Shown piece by piece: positions 1-8,292 of a DNA stretch of 26,436 nt (positions are counted from its first letter, which is position 1; every line of letters begins with the position of its first letter). The DNA comes from Patescibacteria group bacterium AH-259-L07 (GTDB lineage Bacteria; Patescibacteriota; Patescibacteriia; UBA2591; UBA6264): positions 1 through 26,436 of the forward strand of contig JALLOP010000008.1 of the NCBI GenBank assembly GCA_027718005.1. Reading direction: 5' to 3'. Made by a program: the position numbers and the translations under genes. The notes below the pieces were generated by a model. It saw nothing but the letters and a program-made list of their open reading frames with translations. It searched no databases and was not told the origin of the DNA.

Positions 1-1647
1 ACGTTGGTTCTTCCTGAGTTTGTAGAGCAGTTGATAGAGAATGGATGCCTGGGCCAGAAAGCAGGCAAAGGATTTTATCAGAAGATAAAGCGGGAAGGTA
101 AAAGCAGTAAAATACTCGTTATTGATCCTGAAACCCTCGCGTATCGAGAAAAGAAAAAGCCACGGCTGAAAAGTATTGAGAAAGGAAAAAAGATTGTGGA
201 TACTTCTGAGCGAATCAAATTTTTATTTACGGGAAATGATCGCGTAGCATCATATCTTCAAAACACGCTGTTGACCACATTAGTGCATGCAGCACAGTGT
301 GTTGATGAGATTGCATATGATATTGTTTCTGTTGATACGGCAATGAAAAAAGGATTTTTATGGGAACTTGGTCCGTTTGAAATGTGGGATGCTTTGGGAG
401 TATCTGAAGTAGTTAAGCAATTAGAGAAAAATAAACAACCAGTTCCCGCACTTGCTAACGATGTGTTAAAGACCAAGCGTAAGTCATTTTATTTTAACGA
501 ACGCGGAACAACATACTTTTTTGATTGTAATGACAAACAGTATGAGAAACTAAACAGACCAGAAGGAATTGTTATTCTCAAAGATCTGAAAGATACCGGA
601 CATGTTATTGAAGAGAACAGTGAGGCAAGTTTGATTGACATAGGAGACGGCGTGTGGTGTTTGGAGTTTCATTCAAAAATGAATGCGATTGGTTTAGATG
701 CCATTTCTATGATGCATACTGCGGCAGAAGAGGTAAGTAACAATGATGCGTGTAAAGGATTGGTAATTGGTAATAATGGTGAGCATTTTTCCGCAGGCGC
801 AAATCTGAAATTAATTGCTCGAACACTGTTCGAAGGAAACAAAGATAAAGTTGAATACTTTTTAAAGGAGTTTCAAGATGCAAATATGGGATTGAAATAT
901 ATGCCCAAACCAGTGGTTGCAGCACCGTTTGGATATACGCTTGGCGGGGGTTGTGAAGTATGCCTTCATGCTGATGCTGTATGTGCAGCATTTGAAACCT
1001 GGATTGGTCTTCCTGAGGTTGCAAGTGGTTTGATTCCTGCGGGCGGTGGAACAAAAGAAATGTTATTAAGAACTCTTGAGAATGTTCCTCATGATTTACA
1101 GTTCAAGCGCGAATTTGATCCCTTAACATTTATCCAAAGGACATTAATGACTATTGGTGCGGCAAAAGTATCTTCCTCAGCATTTGACGCTAAGAAGTTA
1201 GGATATTTGAGAGAGAGTGATGTGATTGTGATGAATAAAGACCGCTTGATTGCTGAAGCAAAGCACCTTGTACTCACCTTGTCTAGAAATTATCAACCTC
1301 CACGACAGAAACGTGTCATACTCTATGGCGAGCGACTCTATAGCGTGTTCAAAAACGGGCTTTACTTGATGAGAGAGGGCGGAGAGATTGACAGATACGA
1401 CGAAGTGATTGGAACCCAAATTGTTAATGTCTTAACTGGCGGAAATTTGAGTGAACCCACCCGTGTTTTGGAGCAGGTTGTGCTTGACCGTGAACGCGAG
1501 GCAATGATGTTTTTAGCCACGCAAGAGCAAACTCTTGAGCGAATCGCGAATCGAATTGGCAAAAGCATCACATCCTTAAAAATGTTAGGACCTGGTCTCA
1601 AGGCAAAAAATCGATTAAATGTTTTAAAGAAAGGAGGAACAAAATGA
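1..1647 (+). CDS. fadN: 3-hydroxyacyl-CoA dehydrogenase / enoyl-CoA hydratase fusion, FadN type, 5'-truncated by window edge
   Basis: This is the C-terminal part of a bifunctional beta-oxidation enzyme that hydrates enoyl-CoA and oxidises the 3-hydroxyacyl-CoA product. The frame is open to base 1, so the NAD-binding Rossmann domain lies upstream. Numbering from the TTG at 4, residues 5-26 hold the LGQKAGKGFY motif closing the first 3HCDH C-terminal domain. Residues about 85-135 hold a second such domain (KGFLWELGPFEMWDALG). A crotonase domain follows from about 205, with FSAGANL and both catalytic acids: E318 in GGGCE and E338 in GLPEV, 20 apart as in rat hydratase E144/E164. The dehydrogenase-then-hydratase order matches Bacillus FadN, not E. 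coli FadB. The stop overlaps the fadA start (ATGA), so the two are translationally coupled. I infer a cytoplasmic enzyme acting on acyl-CoA. Confidence 0.9.
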   Translation, partial: TLVLPEFVEQLIENGCLGQKAGKGFYQKIKREGKSSKILVIDPETLAYREKKKPRLKSIEKGKKIVDTSERIKFLFTGNDRVASYLQNTLLTTLVHAAQCVDEIAYDIVSVDTAMKKGFLWELGPFEMWDALGVSEVVKQLEKNKQPVPALANDVLKTKRKSFYFNERGTTYFFDCNDKQYEKLNRPEGIVILKDLKDTGHVIEENSEASLIDIGDGVWCLEFHSKMNAIGLDAISMMHTAAEEVSNNDACKGLVIGNNGEHFSAGANLKLIARTLFEGNKDKVEYFLKEFQDANMGLKYMPKPVVAAPFGYTLGGGCEVCLHADAVCAAFETWIGLPEVASGLIPAGGGTKEMLLRTLENVPHDLQFKREFDPLTFIQRTLMTIGAAKVSSSAFDAKKLGYLRESDVIVMNKDRLIAEAKHLVLTLSRNYQPPRQKRVILYGERLYSVFKNGLYLMREGGEIDRYDEVIGTQIVNVLTGGNLSEPTRVLEQVVLDREREAMMFLATQEQTLERIANRIGKSITSLKMLGPGLKAKNRLNVLKKGGTK

Positions 1648-2876
1648 ATAAGAAACAGCGAGCACTATTAGAAAATGTTGTTATTGTTGCTGGATATCGC
1701 ACCGCAATTGGGAAAGCAGATAAGGGTGTATTTAAAAATACCCGTCCCGATGATCTTGCCGCTCATGTGCTTAAAGGAATAGTAGAAGAAACAGGAATTG
1801 ATCCGTATACGATTGATGATGTGAGATTTGGATGTGCGTTTCCCGAGTCAGAACAAGGGATGGAAGTAGGTCGGGTTGCTGTCTTAAGAGCTGCTGGTTT
1901 GCCGGTTGAGGTACCTGGTGCTACGATTAATCGTTTTTGTTCTTCTGGTCTTCAGGCTATTGTTGATGAGATAATGTATGTTGCAGTAGGACTAAAAACG
2001 GTCGCAATTGGAGGCGGTGTAGAAAGTATATCTATGGTTCCTATGGGTGGAACACGATATGCGCCCAATCCGTATCTGGTGAAAGAACAAGAAGAATACT
2101 ATATATCAATGGGATTAGGTGCGGAAGTTTTAGCCAAACAAGATAGAAACACTCGAGAAGAACAAGATGAGTTTGCGTTTCAATCTCATCAAAAAGCGCT
2201 GAAAGCATTAGAAGAAAATAAGTTTGAAAATGAGATTCTACCTTACCCCGTACGAAACGTATCTCTTGATGTATCAGGGAAGAGGGTTGTTGAAGAATTT
2301 AAGGCAAAAATTGATGAGTGCCCGCGTAAAGATACCTCACTTGAGGTATTAGCGCAGTTGCCACCCTATTTTCTGAAAGATGGCACAGGTACTGTTACGG
2401 CAGGAAGTTCATCACAAAGGAGTGACGGCGCAGCAGCAGTACTGATTATGAAGGATGCTAAGGATCTAAGAAAGCATGGGCTGAAACCTTTAGCTCGACT
2501 CGTTTCCTATAACGTTGTGGCAGTATCTCCAGAGATATATGGAATTGGTCCTGTTGAAGCGATTGATAAAGCACTTAAGAGCGCTGAATTAAGTATTGAT
2601 GATATTGGTATTATTGAGTTGAACGAGGCATTTGCTTCTCAGGTACTCTCGGTGATTAAGCGGTTGAAGAGTGAAAAAGGAATTGAGATGCCACTGGAGA
2701 AATTAAATGTTAATGGCGGGGCGATTGCACTGGGCCATCCCTTCGGTTGTACTGGTGCGTACCTGACCATTAAAGGAATTAATGAAGCACGGCGAAGAAA
2801 CAGTCAGTACCTTATGGTAACCATGTGTATTGGATTTGGTATGGGCGCAGCTGCAATTTTCGAACTCCTATATTAG
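1644..2876 (+). CDS. fadA: Acetyl-CoA acyltransferase (3-ketoacyl-CoA thiolase)
   Basis: This thiolase cleaves 3-ketoacyl-CoA with CoA, the last step of the beta-oxidation cycle. Its 410 aa is a normal length for the family. All catalytic elements are present: nucleophile C99 in NRFCSSG, H365 in GHPFG, and the second active cysteine C395 in CIGFGMG. The start is the ATG at 1644, which overlaps the upstream stop and follows the Shine-Dalgarno AAAGGAGG. It sits between the FadN-like gene and the acyl-CoA dehydrogenase, as in the Bacillus fadN-fadA-fadE cluster, which favours the degradative over the biosynthetic thiolase type. A terminator follows within 80 bases, so the downstream dehydrogenase is transcribed separately. 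Substrate chain length cannot be read from the sequence. Confidence 0.93.
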   Translation: MNKKQRALLENVVIVAGYRTAIGKADKGVFKNTRPDDLAAHVLKGIVEETGIDPYTIDDVRFGCAFPESEQGMEVGRVAVLRAAGLPVEVPGATINRFCSSGLQAIVDEIMYVAVGLKTVAIGGGVESISMVPMGGTRYAPNPYLVKEQEEYYISMGLGAEVLAKQDRNTREEQDEFAFQSHQKALKALEENKFENEILPYPVRNVSLDVSGKRVVEEFKAKIDECPRKDTSLEVLAQLPPYFLKDGTGTVTAGSSSQRSDGAAAVLIMKDAKDLRKHGLKPLARLVSYNVVAVSPEIYGIGPVEAIDKALKSAELSIDDIGIIELNEAFASQVLSVIKRLKSEKGIEMPLEKLNVNGGAIALGHPFGCTGAYLTIKGINEARRRNSQYLMVTMCIGFGMGAAAIFELLY

Positions 2877-2918
2877 TCCCTCTAACTTTCAAAGAGAGTT
2901 AGGTGAGGAAAAAATACA

Positions 2919-2954
2919 AATGTCCTGAAAATTTTCAGTTTCGGGACATTTTTG
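2919..2954 (+). terminator. Rho-independent terminator after fadA
   Basis: AATGTCCTGAA pairs with TTCGGGACATT (11 bp with one G-U) around a 10-nt loop and is followed by TTTTTGTGT. A second weaker hairpin (CTAACTTTC / GAGAGTTAG, loop AAA) lies just upstream at about 2882-2902. Confidence 0.8.
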
Positions 2955-2967
2955 TGTAAAAGTCCTC

Positions 2968-2996
2968 TTGACCTTTTTAACACTATAAGTTATTAT
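2968..2996 (+). promoter_or_regulatory. Promoter of the acyl-CoA dehydrogenase gene
   Basis: TTGACC (2968-2973) and TATTAT (2991-2996) are separated by 17 bp. The recurrent motif TGTTCTTTA follows at 3002-3010, then a GGAGA ribosome site before the ATG at 3038. An overlapping TATAAT at 2994-2999 would need a 20-bp spacer and is less likely. Confidence 0.65.
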
Positions 2997-3037
2997 AATA
3001 GTGTTCTTTAATAAAAAAAATAAAAGGAGATTGTCTC

Positions 3038-4801
3038 ATGAGGACAAAGAGAACAGGAGGATTGTTTTTAGTAGATATGGTAGGTTCTTATCCTGTATTC
3101 TCGAGGGAATGTTTTTCTGATGAGCAGCGTGAGATCCAAGAGATGGTTGAAGAGTTTGCCGTTGAAAAAATAAAACCTTCACGCGACAATATAGAAAAGC
3201 AGGACAAAGATCTCTCCCTTCAGTTGCTGCGAGAAATGGGGGAGCTCGGCCTTCTTTCTATAGATATACCTGAAAAGTACGACGGTATGGAATTAGATAA
3301 AACTACGTCAGCCATTGTAGTTGAAGCAGTGGGAAAGGGAAATTCTGGCTCGTTCAGCGTCATTTTTAGCGTACAAACAGGCATTGGCATGTTTCCCATT
3401 ATTTGGTTTGGGACTGATGAGCAAAAGAAAAAATATCTTCCCAAACTCGCTACTGCTGAATTTGTGAGTGCGTATGCCTTGACTGAGCCATCATCTGGCT
3501 CTGATGCAACTTCAGCCAAAACCACAGCTGTTCCCAATAGCGACGGCAAATACTATATACTCAATGGCGAGAAACAGTTTATCACCAATGGCGGATGGGC
3601 TGATGTATTTATTGTTTTTGCGCAAGTTGATGGGACTAAATTCAGTGCGTTTATTGTAGACAAAGATACGCCAGGGTTTGAGATTGGTCCTGAAGAGCAT
3701 AAAATGGGAGTAAAGGGTTCCTCTACTGTTCCCTTGCATTTAACTGATGTAAGGGTGCCGGCAGAGAATTTATTAGGAAATGTTGGTGATGGGGCTGCAA
3801 TTGCCTTTAATGCTTTAAATATTGGACGGTTTAAGCTTGGAGCAGCTGATCTTGGTGGATGTAAAGAGGTTATTAACAACTGTCTTGATTACGCGCTCGA
3901 GCGACGGCAGTTTGGTCAATCTATTGCTTATTTTGATGCGATTAAAAAGAAATTTTCTGATATGATTATCCGCACATATTCCTTGGATAGCGTTATATAC
4001 AGGACTATTGGCATGATTGATGAAGCGACTGAAGAATTAGATAAAAATGGTCCAGAATTTTACAGGAAAATGGGGAAAACAATGGAGGAGTTTGCCATTG
4101 AAACCTCTATAGTTAAGGTTTATGGCAGTGAATCACTCGGTATGTGCGCGGACACAGGAATACAAATTCATGGCGGATATGGATTTATTGAAGAATATCC
4201 TATAGCGCAAACATATAGAGATACACGCATTGATCGTATTTGGGAAGGGACTAATGAAATTAACCGACAGATTATCACTGGTTATTTTATGAAAAAGGCA
4301 TTAATGGGAGAAATTCCAATTCGGGAAAAGATTAAAGGAATTGATGATTTTCTCGCTTCGCGTAAAAAACTTTTTAAAGGCACCTCCCTTGATTGGGAAA
4401 AAGAATTGATTGAGGCAGGAAAATTTCTAACCCTATTCGTCTTTCATGAAGCACTGTGTGAGTACGGCCAGGACTTAAGACATCAGCATCATCTTGTTGA
4501 GGACTTAGCAGACATCTTTATTGATCTGTACGCGTTAGACAGCACTGTAGGAAGACTGCTTAATAATGACCCTGACGATATCCTACTTTCCATGTTAAAG
4601 GTTATGGTGTCAGAAGCATCATTACGGTTATTAGACAAAGCACGATTAGGATTAAATGCCATATATCATGGACAGCTTCCCAAAGAGGTTAATGGCAAAT
4701 TAAGAAAATTTCAATCCCGGATGCTGCCAAAAACTGATGTCTATGCCCTTAAGAACCAAATTGCTGAATATGTTTACCGTCAAAAGAAGTATCCTTTTTA
4801 A
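3038..4801 (+). CDS. fadE: Acyl-CoA dehydrogenase, long C-terminal form (FadE of Bacillus type)
   Basis: This flavoprotein catalyses the first, FAD-dependent step of beta-oxidation and passes electrons to ETF. Its 587 aa is close to Bacillus FadE and VLCAD-like proteins, which carry about 150-200 extra C-terminal helical residues. The core is intact: the N-terminal helical domain from about residue 25, the middle beta domain with YALTEPSSGSDA, and the C-terminal helical domain with the IQIHGGYGFIEEYP segment. The catalytic base is E403 in the IWEGTNEI motif. The start at 3038 is supported by AAAAGGAGA 8 nt upstream and by a dedicated promoter. It follows the FadN/FadA pair but is transcribed separately. 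No ETF or respiratory-chain gene is visible in the window, so the electron acceptor is unknown. Confidence 0.93.
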   Translation: MRTKRTGGLFLVDMVGSYPVFSRECFSDEQREIQEMVEEFAVEKIKPSRDNIEKQDKDLSLQLLREMGELGLLSIDIPEKYDGMELDKTTSAIVVEAVGKGNSGSFSVIFSVQTGIGMFPIIWFGTDEQKKKYLPKLATAEFVSAYALTEPSSGSDATSAKTTAVPNSDGKYYILNGEKQFITNGGWADVFIVFAQVDGTKFSAFIVDKDTPGFEIGPEEHKMGVKGSSTVPLHLTDVRVPAENLLGNVGDGAAIAFNALNIGRFKLGAADLGGCKEVINNCLDYALERRQFGQSIAYFDAIKKKFSDMIIRTYSLDSVIYRTIGMIDEATEELDKNGPEFYRKMGKTMEEFAIETSIVKVYGSESLGMCADTGIQIHGGYGFIEEYPIAQTYRDTRIDRIWEGTNEINRQIITGYFMKKALMGEIPIREKIKGIDDFLASRKKLFKGTSLDWEKELIEAGKFLTLFVFHEALCEYGQDLRHQHHLVEDLADIFIDLYALDSTVGRLLNNDPDDILLSMLKVMVSEASLRLLDKARLGLNAIYHGQLPKEVNGKLRKFQSRMLPKTDVYALKNQIAEYVYRQKKYPF

Positions 4802-4825
4802 CGATACAGTGATTTTCATCAAAAG

Positions 4826-4862
4826 ACCCTGTGTTCAGGTAAGCTGAAACAGGGTTTTTTCT
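4826..4862 (+). terminator. Rho-independent terminator after fadE
   Basis: ACCCTGT pairs with ACAGGGT, extended inward by TTCAG/CTGAA across a one-base bulge with loop GTAAG, and followed by TTTTTTCTTT. Confidence 0.85.
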
Positions 4863-4916
4863 TTCATATAAATTTACATCTCATTATGTGCGTATCACGT
4901 CTTGTGTGAGTGAGTG

Positions 4917-4945
4917 TTGACAGTATATTTTTTGTGAGCTATACT
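4917..4945 (+). promoter_or_regulatory. Promoter of the ferritin-like/VIT1 gene
   Basis: TTGACA (4917-4922), a 17-bp spacer and TATACT (4940-4945) form a near-consensus promoter. TGTTCTTTA follows at 4962-4970 and AAAGGAGGAG just before the ATG. The bases before -35 (GTGAGTGAGTG) resemble those before the promoter at 25829. Confidence 0.85.
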
Positions 4946-4986
4946 AGAGAATAGTAATATGTGTTCTTTAGAGAAAGGAGGAGCCA

Positions 4987-6222
4987 ATGTCAGTTCAAGA
5001 ATTGTCAAGATCGAATAGTGGATATGAACTTTGTTTTTATATGAAAAACGGTGCAAAAACTACGTACTGCTTGTATTATGATTCGGTGTATTATACCAAG
5101 GAAAAATCGCTTGAAGAGGTGCGGGACATTATTGCACGGTTTGGGAAGGAAAAACTTGCTGCATTATTGTTGATTCCTGTATCAAGAGATGAAAAACAAC
5201 CTGCAATTTATATCTGGCCGCGGTATCGGACTAAGGAAAAAGGTTTGAAAGTTTTAAAGCCATATATTGAGGATGCATTGGAATCGTATCCCTGGCTTCG
5301 CAATAAAGCAGTGTTTACATATGTATTGGCCTCTTTATGTTATAATCAAAGTATGCTTGATAAACAGACCAAAAAACAAATTATAGCTGCGCAACGGGAT
5401 GAGATGACCCACCATGTTATTTATACTAAGGTGGCGAATGCTATAAAGAATGAACAGAATAAAAGACTTCTCAAGACTATTGCCAATGATGAGCTCAAAC
5501 ACTATACTTTTTGGAAAGAAATAACCAAAAAGGATGTGAAGCCAAAAAGGATTACCATATGGTGGTATTATGTGCTTTCAAAAATATTAGGCATTACCTT
5601 TGGTATTAAACTCATGGAGGGAGGAGAAAAACAATCACAAGAAAGATATAAAAAGATTTTTACCCTTTTTCCCGAAGCTCAAAAATTTGTTGAAGAGGAA
5701 GACCGGAATGAGCAAAAATTGATTGATATGATTGGGGAGGAAAAATTAAAATATATTGGCTCAATGGTATTAGGACTTAATGATGCGTTGGTGGAATTAA
5801 CTGGCGCATTAGCAGGGCTGACCTTAGTACTTCAAAATGCAAAACTTATTGGGATTGCTGGATTTATCACTGGCATCGCGGCCTCACTGTCTATGGGCGC
5901 ATCTGAGTATTTGTCTACCCGTGCAGAAGGCGGGAAACGGAATCCGTTTACCGCAGCGATCTATACCGGAGTTGCCTATATATCTACTGTACTCTTTCTT
6001 ATCTTTCCATACCTTATTGTAAACAATATTTATATTTCTCTTGGATGGGCAATTTTAAATGCGCTTATTGTTATTTCTATTTTTACGTTTTATCTTGCGA
6101 CCGTAAAAACGATTTCATTTAAAAAACGGTTTTTAGAGATGGCTGGATTGAGCTTATCTATCGCTCTCTTTACTTTTATTATTGGATTTTTAGTACGGAC
6201 GTTTTTAAATATTGAAGTTTAA
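4987..6222 (+). CDS. Membrane iron protein: ferritin-like domain fused to VIT1/CCC1-type transporter
   Basis: The likely role is membrane iron (or manganese) transport coupled to a di-iron ferritin-like domain, as in the MbfA family. Residues 1-125 are a soluble region I do not recognise. Residues about 130-245 form the ferritin-like/rubrerythrin domain: E139 with H142-H143, E169 and H172 in DELKHY, and acidic E236-E238 with E242. From 253 on is the VIT1 domain, with LNDALVELTGALAGL, SMGASEYLSTRAE and about five membrane helices (roughly 258-276, 283-303, 320-342, 347-370, 384-407). The start ATG at 4987 follows AAAGGAGGAG at ideal distance. The gene is transcribed alone from its own promoter and ends at a bidirectional terminator. 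Transport direction is not deducible; MbfA relatives are described as iron exporters. Confidence 0.85.
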   Translation: MSVQELSRSNSGYELCFYMKNGAKTTYCLYYDSVYYTKEKSLEEVRDIIARFGKEKLAALLLIPVSRDEKQPAIYIWPRYRTKEKGLKVLKPYIEDALESYPWLRNKAVFTYVLASLCYNQSMLDKQTKKQIIAAQRDEMTHHVIYTKVANAIKNEQNKRLLKTIANDELKHYTFWKEITKKDVKPKRITIWWYYVLSKILGITFGIKLMEGGEKQSQERYKKIFTLFPEAQKFVEEEDRNEQKLIDMIGEEKLKYIGSMVLGLNDALVELTGALAGLTLVLQNAKLIGIAGFITGIAASLSMGASEYLSTRAEGGKRNPFTAAIYTGVAYISTVLFLIFPYLIVNNIYISLGWAILNALIVISIFTFYLATVKTISFKKRFLEMAGLSLSIALFTFIIGFLVRTFLNIEV

Positions 6223-6256
6223 AATACAAAATCAGAGGTCGGGCCTCCGATATCTT

Positions 6257-6285
6257 AAAATACGTCTCCCGGAGACGTATTTTTT
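6257..6285. terminator. Bidirectional terminator
   Basis: The perfect palindrome AAAATACGTCTCC / GGAGACGTATTTT lies between convergent genes and gives a T-run on both strands. The stop codon of the minus-strand gene at 6284 falls at its edge. A smaller palindrome, GAGG-TCGGG-CCTC, lies at 6235-6247. Confidence 0.8.
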
Positions 6286-6487
6286 ATGAAAGTTTGTAAT
6301 GGGTGATGGCAAGAATAGCAATACCACCCACAATTGATAGGAGAGAGCTAAGCAAAGGGTTGGTTGGGAAAAGATATCTATCTAATAAACTCCAGATTCC
6401 GCGCCAAATACCGATTAAACCAACAAAAACAAGTAGTGCATAGAGTAGTTGATGACGCTTTTTCAATAGTGTTATTTTTTTAAACAT
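6284..6487 (-). CDS. Small two-helix membrane protein, function unknown
   Basis: The 67-aa product has a basic N terminus (FKKITLLKKRHQ) and two hydrophobic segments (about residues 14-32 and 45-62). They flank a RGIWSLLDRYLFPTNPLLSS segment that could be a membrane-surface turn. I do not recognise a named family, though this charge-then-two-helix layout is common in small conserved membrane proteins. It lies downstream of the truncated methyltransferase on the same strand, 15 bases after its stop, and ends at the bidirectional terminator. The distinct hydrophobic pattern and position make it more likely real than a chance reading frame. Confidence 0.6.
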   Translation of the reverse strand: MFKKITLLKKRHQLLYALLVFVGLIGIWRGIWSLLDRYLFPTNPLLSSLLSIVGGIAILAITHYKLS

Positions 6488-6502
6488 AGGGTTGTATCAA
6501 TT

Positions 6503-6757
6503 TTAAGAGTTTTTAATGTAGTTTCTAATGTCATCAATAATAATTGTATCGTAATAATTCCATTTTTTATTTTTATACTTTTCCCATATTTCCACCCCAG
6601 TAATTTTTGTTGTAATAGGTAGTTTCTTCTTAATATATTTTCCAAAGTTTCCATATCCTATTCCTAAGTCTAAAATATTGATATGTGTTAAATCCTGAGA
6701 TTTGACTAAATTTAAAATAGCTTTAAGAATCGGTTTTTTGTTAGACGGAGGACTCAC
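6503..6757 (-). pseudogene. Truncated class I SAM-dependent methyltransferase
   Basis: The 84-aa frame starts at a GTG and contains methyltransferase motif I, ILDLGIGYGNFG, then motif II-like TGVEIWEKY and YYDTIIIDDI. It stops right after DDIRNYIKNS. Class I methyltransferases of this kind usually run to about 180-200 aa, with a D-x-hydrophobic motif IV and more strands after this point, so the C-terminal half is missing. The open frame extends about 6 codons upstream of the GTG to the SDR gene's stop without an ATG. I read it as a decaying gene at the end of the Nudix-SDR operon. It could still be expressed, but with half the fold absent it is unlikely to be an active methyltransferase. Confidence 0.6.
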
Positions 6758-6775
6758 TGGTATGAATACAAATAT

Positions 6776-7459
6776 TTATGATCGTTTAAGTATTAATTCC
6801 TTTTCGGGATTTTGTTTTTGTAAATTTTCAAGTATTGTTTGAGCTACCATATCAGGATCCATAAATTCATCAAAATTAGATGGTTTTTTTGCATCAAAAA
6901 GGTTTGTTTTCATTCCGCCAGGATATATTGCAAATACCTGTATATTTTCTGGTTCAGCCTCAAGGCGGAGTGATTTGGTAAATCCGTCTGCGCCATATTT
7001 GCTTGCGCAATATGGGGCACCGCCCGCACGACCTTCTAAGGCGCTGGTAGATAAAATATTAATAATGGTTCCTGATCCTTGTTTTTTCATTTGTATGAGC
7101 GCAGCCTTAGATCCATACATGGTGCCCAATAAATTAACCTCTATCATGTTATGCACTTTTTTACTATCCAATTCTTCAATGGGCGCGTGAGGTATCCAGA
7201 TCCCCGCATTATTAATCCATATATCAATGCGTTTATGTTTCTTAACCGCGAATCGAGCAAGATTTGTTACGTGCTTTTCATTGGTTACATCGGCTACAAA
7301 CGGCAGTGCCTTAATTTTGTTTGCAACTATTTTCAGTTGTTTTTTAGAACGAGCGCTTAATATAAGTTTTGAGCCTTGTTTTGTAAAAGCATTGGCAAGG
7401 GACTTCCCAAGTCCTTTGCTTGCGCCCGTAATAACAACTACTTTATTTTTAAGCTCCAT
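6776..7459 (-). CDS. Short-chain dehydrogenase/reductase (SDR)
   Basis: This is a cytoplasmic NAD(P)-dependent oxidoreductase of the classical SDR family with unknown substrate. Its 227 aa is normal to slightly short. The cofactor motif TGASKGLG is at residues 11-18 and NNAG at 83-86. The catalytic serine is S137, with Y150-CAS-K154, at the usual 13-residue spacing. After the catalytic motif, YPGGMKTNLF is the typical PG loop. Arg/Ser and Lys residues at the end of strands 2 (SARSKKQ) suggest NADP(H) preference (inference). The ATG overlaps the last 11 bases of the upstream Nudix gene, so the two form a translationally coupled operon read from the minus strand. Confidence 0.88.
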   Translation of the reverse strand: MELKNKVVVITGASKGLGKSLANAFTKQGSKLILSARSKKQLKIVANKIKALPFVADVTNEKHVTNLARFAVKKHKRIDIWINNAGIWIPHAPIEELDSKKVHNMIEVNLLGTMYGSKAALIQMKKQGSGTIINILSTSALEGRAGGAPYCASKYGADGFTKSLRLEAEPENIQVFAIYPGGMKTNLFDAKKPSNFDEFMDPDMVAQTILENLQKQNPEKELILKRS

Positions 7460-7967
7460 AAAAAAATTTTACTAATTTAGGCAGATCGCCCCTTGCTTTG
7501 TCACCATTTTTTATTCTTTGAAATAATTTTTTGGGCGTGAGCCAGAAATATTCAACATAATCGTTCTTATTATAGTTTGGCGCGCTACCCATTTTTATCT
7601 CATATACTTTGGTGAATGCTGAGACACCATGCTTGTGCGGCGTGAGATAGCCTAAGAAACGATATGGCGTTTTTTCAATATCAATGTTTAATTCTTCGTT
7701 CATTTCTCGTTTAAATGCGCTTTCATATGTTTCGCCGGTTTCAACATGCCCGCCCATACTCGTATCTAAGCACAGGGGAAAAATTCTTTTATTGATAGTA
7801 CGTCGCGGTATCCAGATTTCCTTTTTTGAGTTTATAATAAACGCATCTACGACTCTGAAATTTGATAGATTTTTTGCATAGATTTCAGATCGTTTTTTCT
7901 TTCCAATAACATTATCATGTTCATCAACAATATCTATATATTCATCAAACGTATGTTCATGCTTCAT
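7449..7967 (-). CDS. Nudix hydrolase, isopentenyl-diphosphate-isomerase-like/YfcD group
   Basis: This 172-aa Nudix protein should hydrolyse a nucleoside-diphosphate-linked or related pyrophosphate substrate with Mg2+. The Nudix box is complete: G73-x5-E79-x7-R87-E88-x2-E91-E92 (GGHVETGE ... REMNEEL). The N-terminal DEYIDIVDEHDNVIGKKKR and the later PRRTINKRIFP segment resemble the YfcD/IDI-like group, in which the N terminus reads E-x-V-D-x2-D-x-V-G. The substrate cannot be inferred. It heads a minus-strand operon with the SDR gene. The ATG at 7967 lies 11 nt beyond the tRNA-fragment repeat at 7971, with no clear Shine-Dalgarno site. Confidence 0.88.
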   Translation of the reverse strand: MKHEHTFDEYIDIVDEHDNVIGKKKRSEIYAKNLSNFRVVDAFIINSKKEIWIPRRTINKRIFPLCLDTSMGGHVETGETYESAFKREMNEELNIDIEKTPYRFLGYLTPHKHGVSAFTKVYEIKMGSAPNYNKNDYVEYFWLTPKKLFQRIKNGDKARGDLPKLVKFFYGA

Positions 7968-7983
7968 AGAAATGTTTTAAAGC

Positions 7984-8024
7984 GCCGAGGGAGGGACTTG
8001 AACCCTCAAGGGTTTACGCCCTGG
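7984..8024 (-). pseudogene. Fragment of a tRNA-Leu 3' half
   Basis: Read on the minus strand, the segment contains a leucine-type variable arm (AGGGCGTAAACCCTT), a perfect T arm (GAGGG-TTCAAGT-CCCTC) and the acceptor 3' strand CCTCGGC. The matching 5' acceptor strand GCCGAGG is not found upstream, and no D or anticodon arm can be folded. It is a remnant, not a working tRNA. The similarity to the intact tRNA-Leu at 9742 continues past the tRNA 3' end into AATGTTTTAAAG. Confidence 0.7.
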
Positions 8025-8106
8025 AAAATTGAAGGTGTAAATATTCAAACACGAATTTTATCGAGCCATAGTTAGTCTGTGACCCACGTGTGAAGTTTTA
8101 CAATTG

Positions 8107-8292
8107 CTATTTAGAGATGCCTTGTTTTGTTCGTAGTAGATAAATACCAATTATTATCCAGCCTATAACTATAAGGAGGTCAATCAATTGGTGCTTCCCT
8201 AAAACCAGTGCACTGATAATTACGTAAAGAAAGGTAATCCCAAAAGGAATCAGTCTCGTAAAGGGTAGAAATTGCGAGAAAAATTTATTCAT
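8107..8292 (-). CDS. Small two-helix membrane protein
   Basis: The 61-aa product has two predicted membrane helices (about residues 13-30 and 35-54) and short basic ends (RTKQGISK at the C terminus). Its ATG overlaps the stop of the upstream gene (ATGAATAA), which argues for real, coupled translation rather than a chance frame. It has no recognisable family motif. It is the last gene of the minus-strand group that begins with tRNA-Leu(CAA), and no convincing terminator follows; the tRNA fragment lies about 80 bases downstream. Confidence 0.55.
   Translation of the reverse strand: MNKFFSQFLPFTRLIPFGITFLYVIISALVLGKHQLIDLLIVIGWIIIGIYLLRTKQGISK

Noticed and set aside
707..1054. Minus-strand frame of 115 aa inside the FadN-like gene
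   Set aside because: It is a shadow of a well-conserved gene, with low-complexity, non-protein-like composition and no ribosome site.
7984..8100. Possible full or intron-containing tRNA-Leu on the minus strand
   Set aside because: The 3' half folds, but no GCCGAGG acceptor strand or D and anticodon arms occur upstream on that strand, and no group I intron core is visible.
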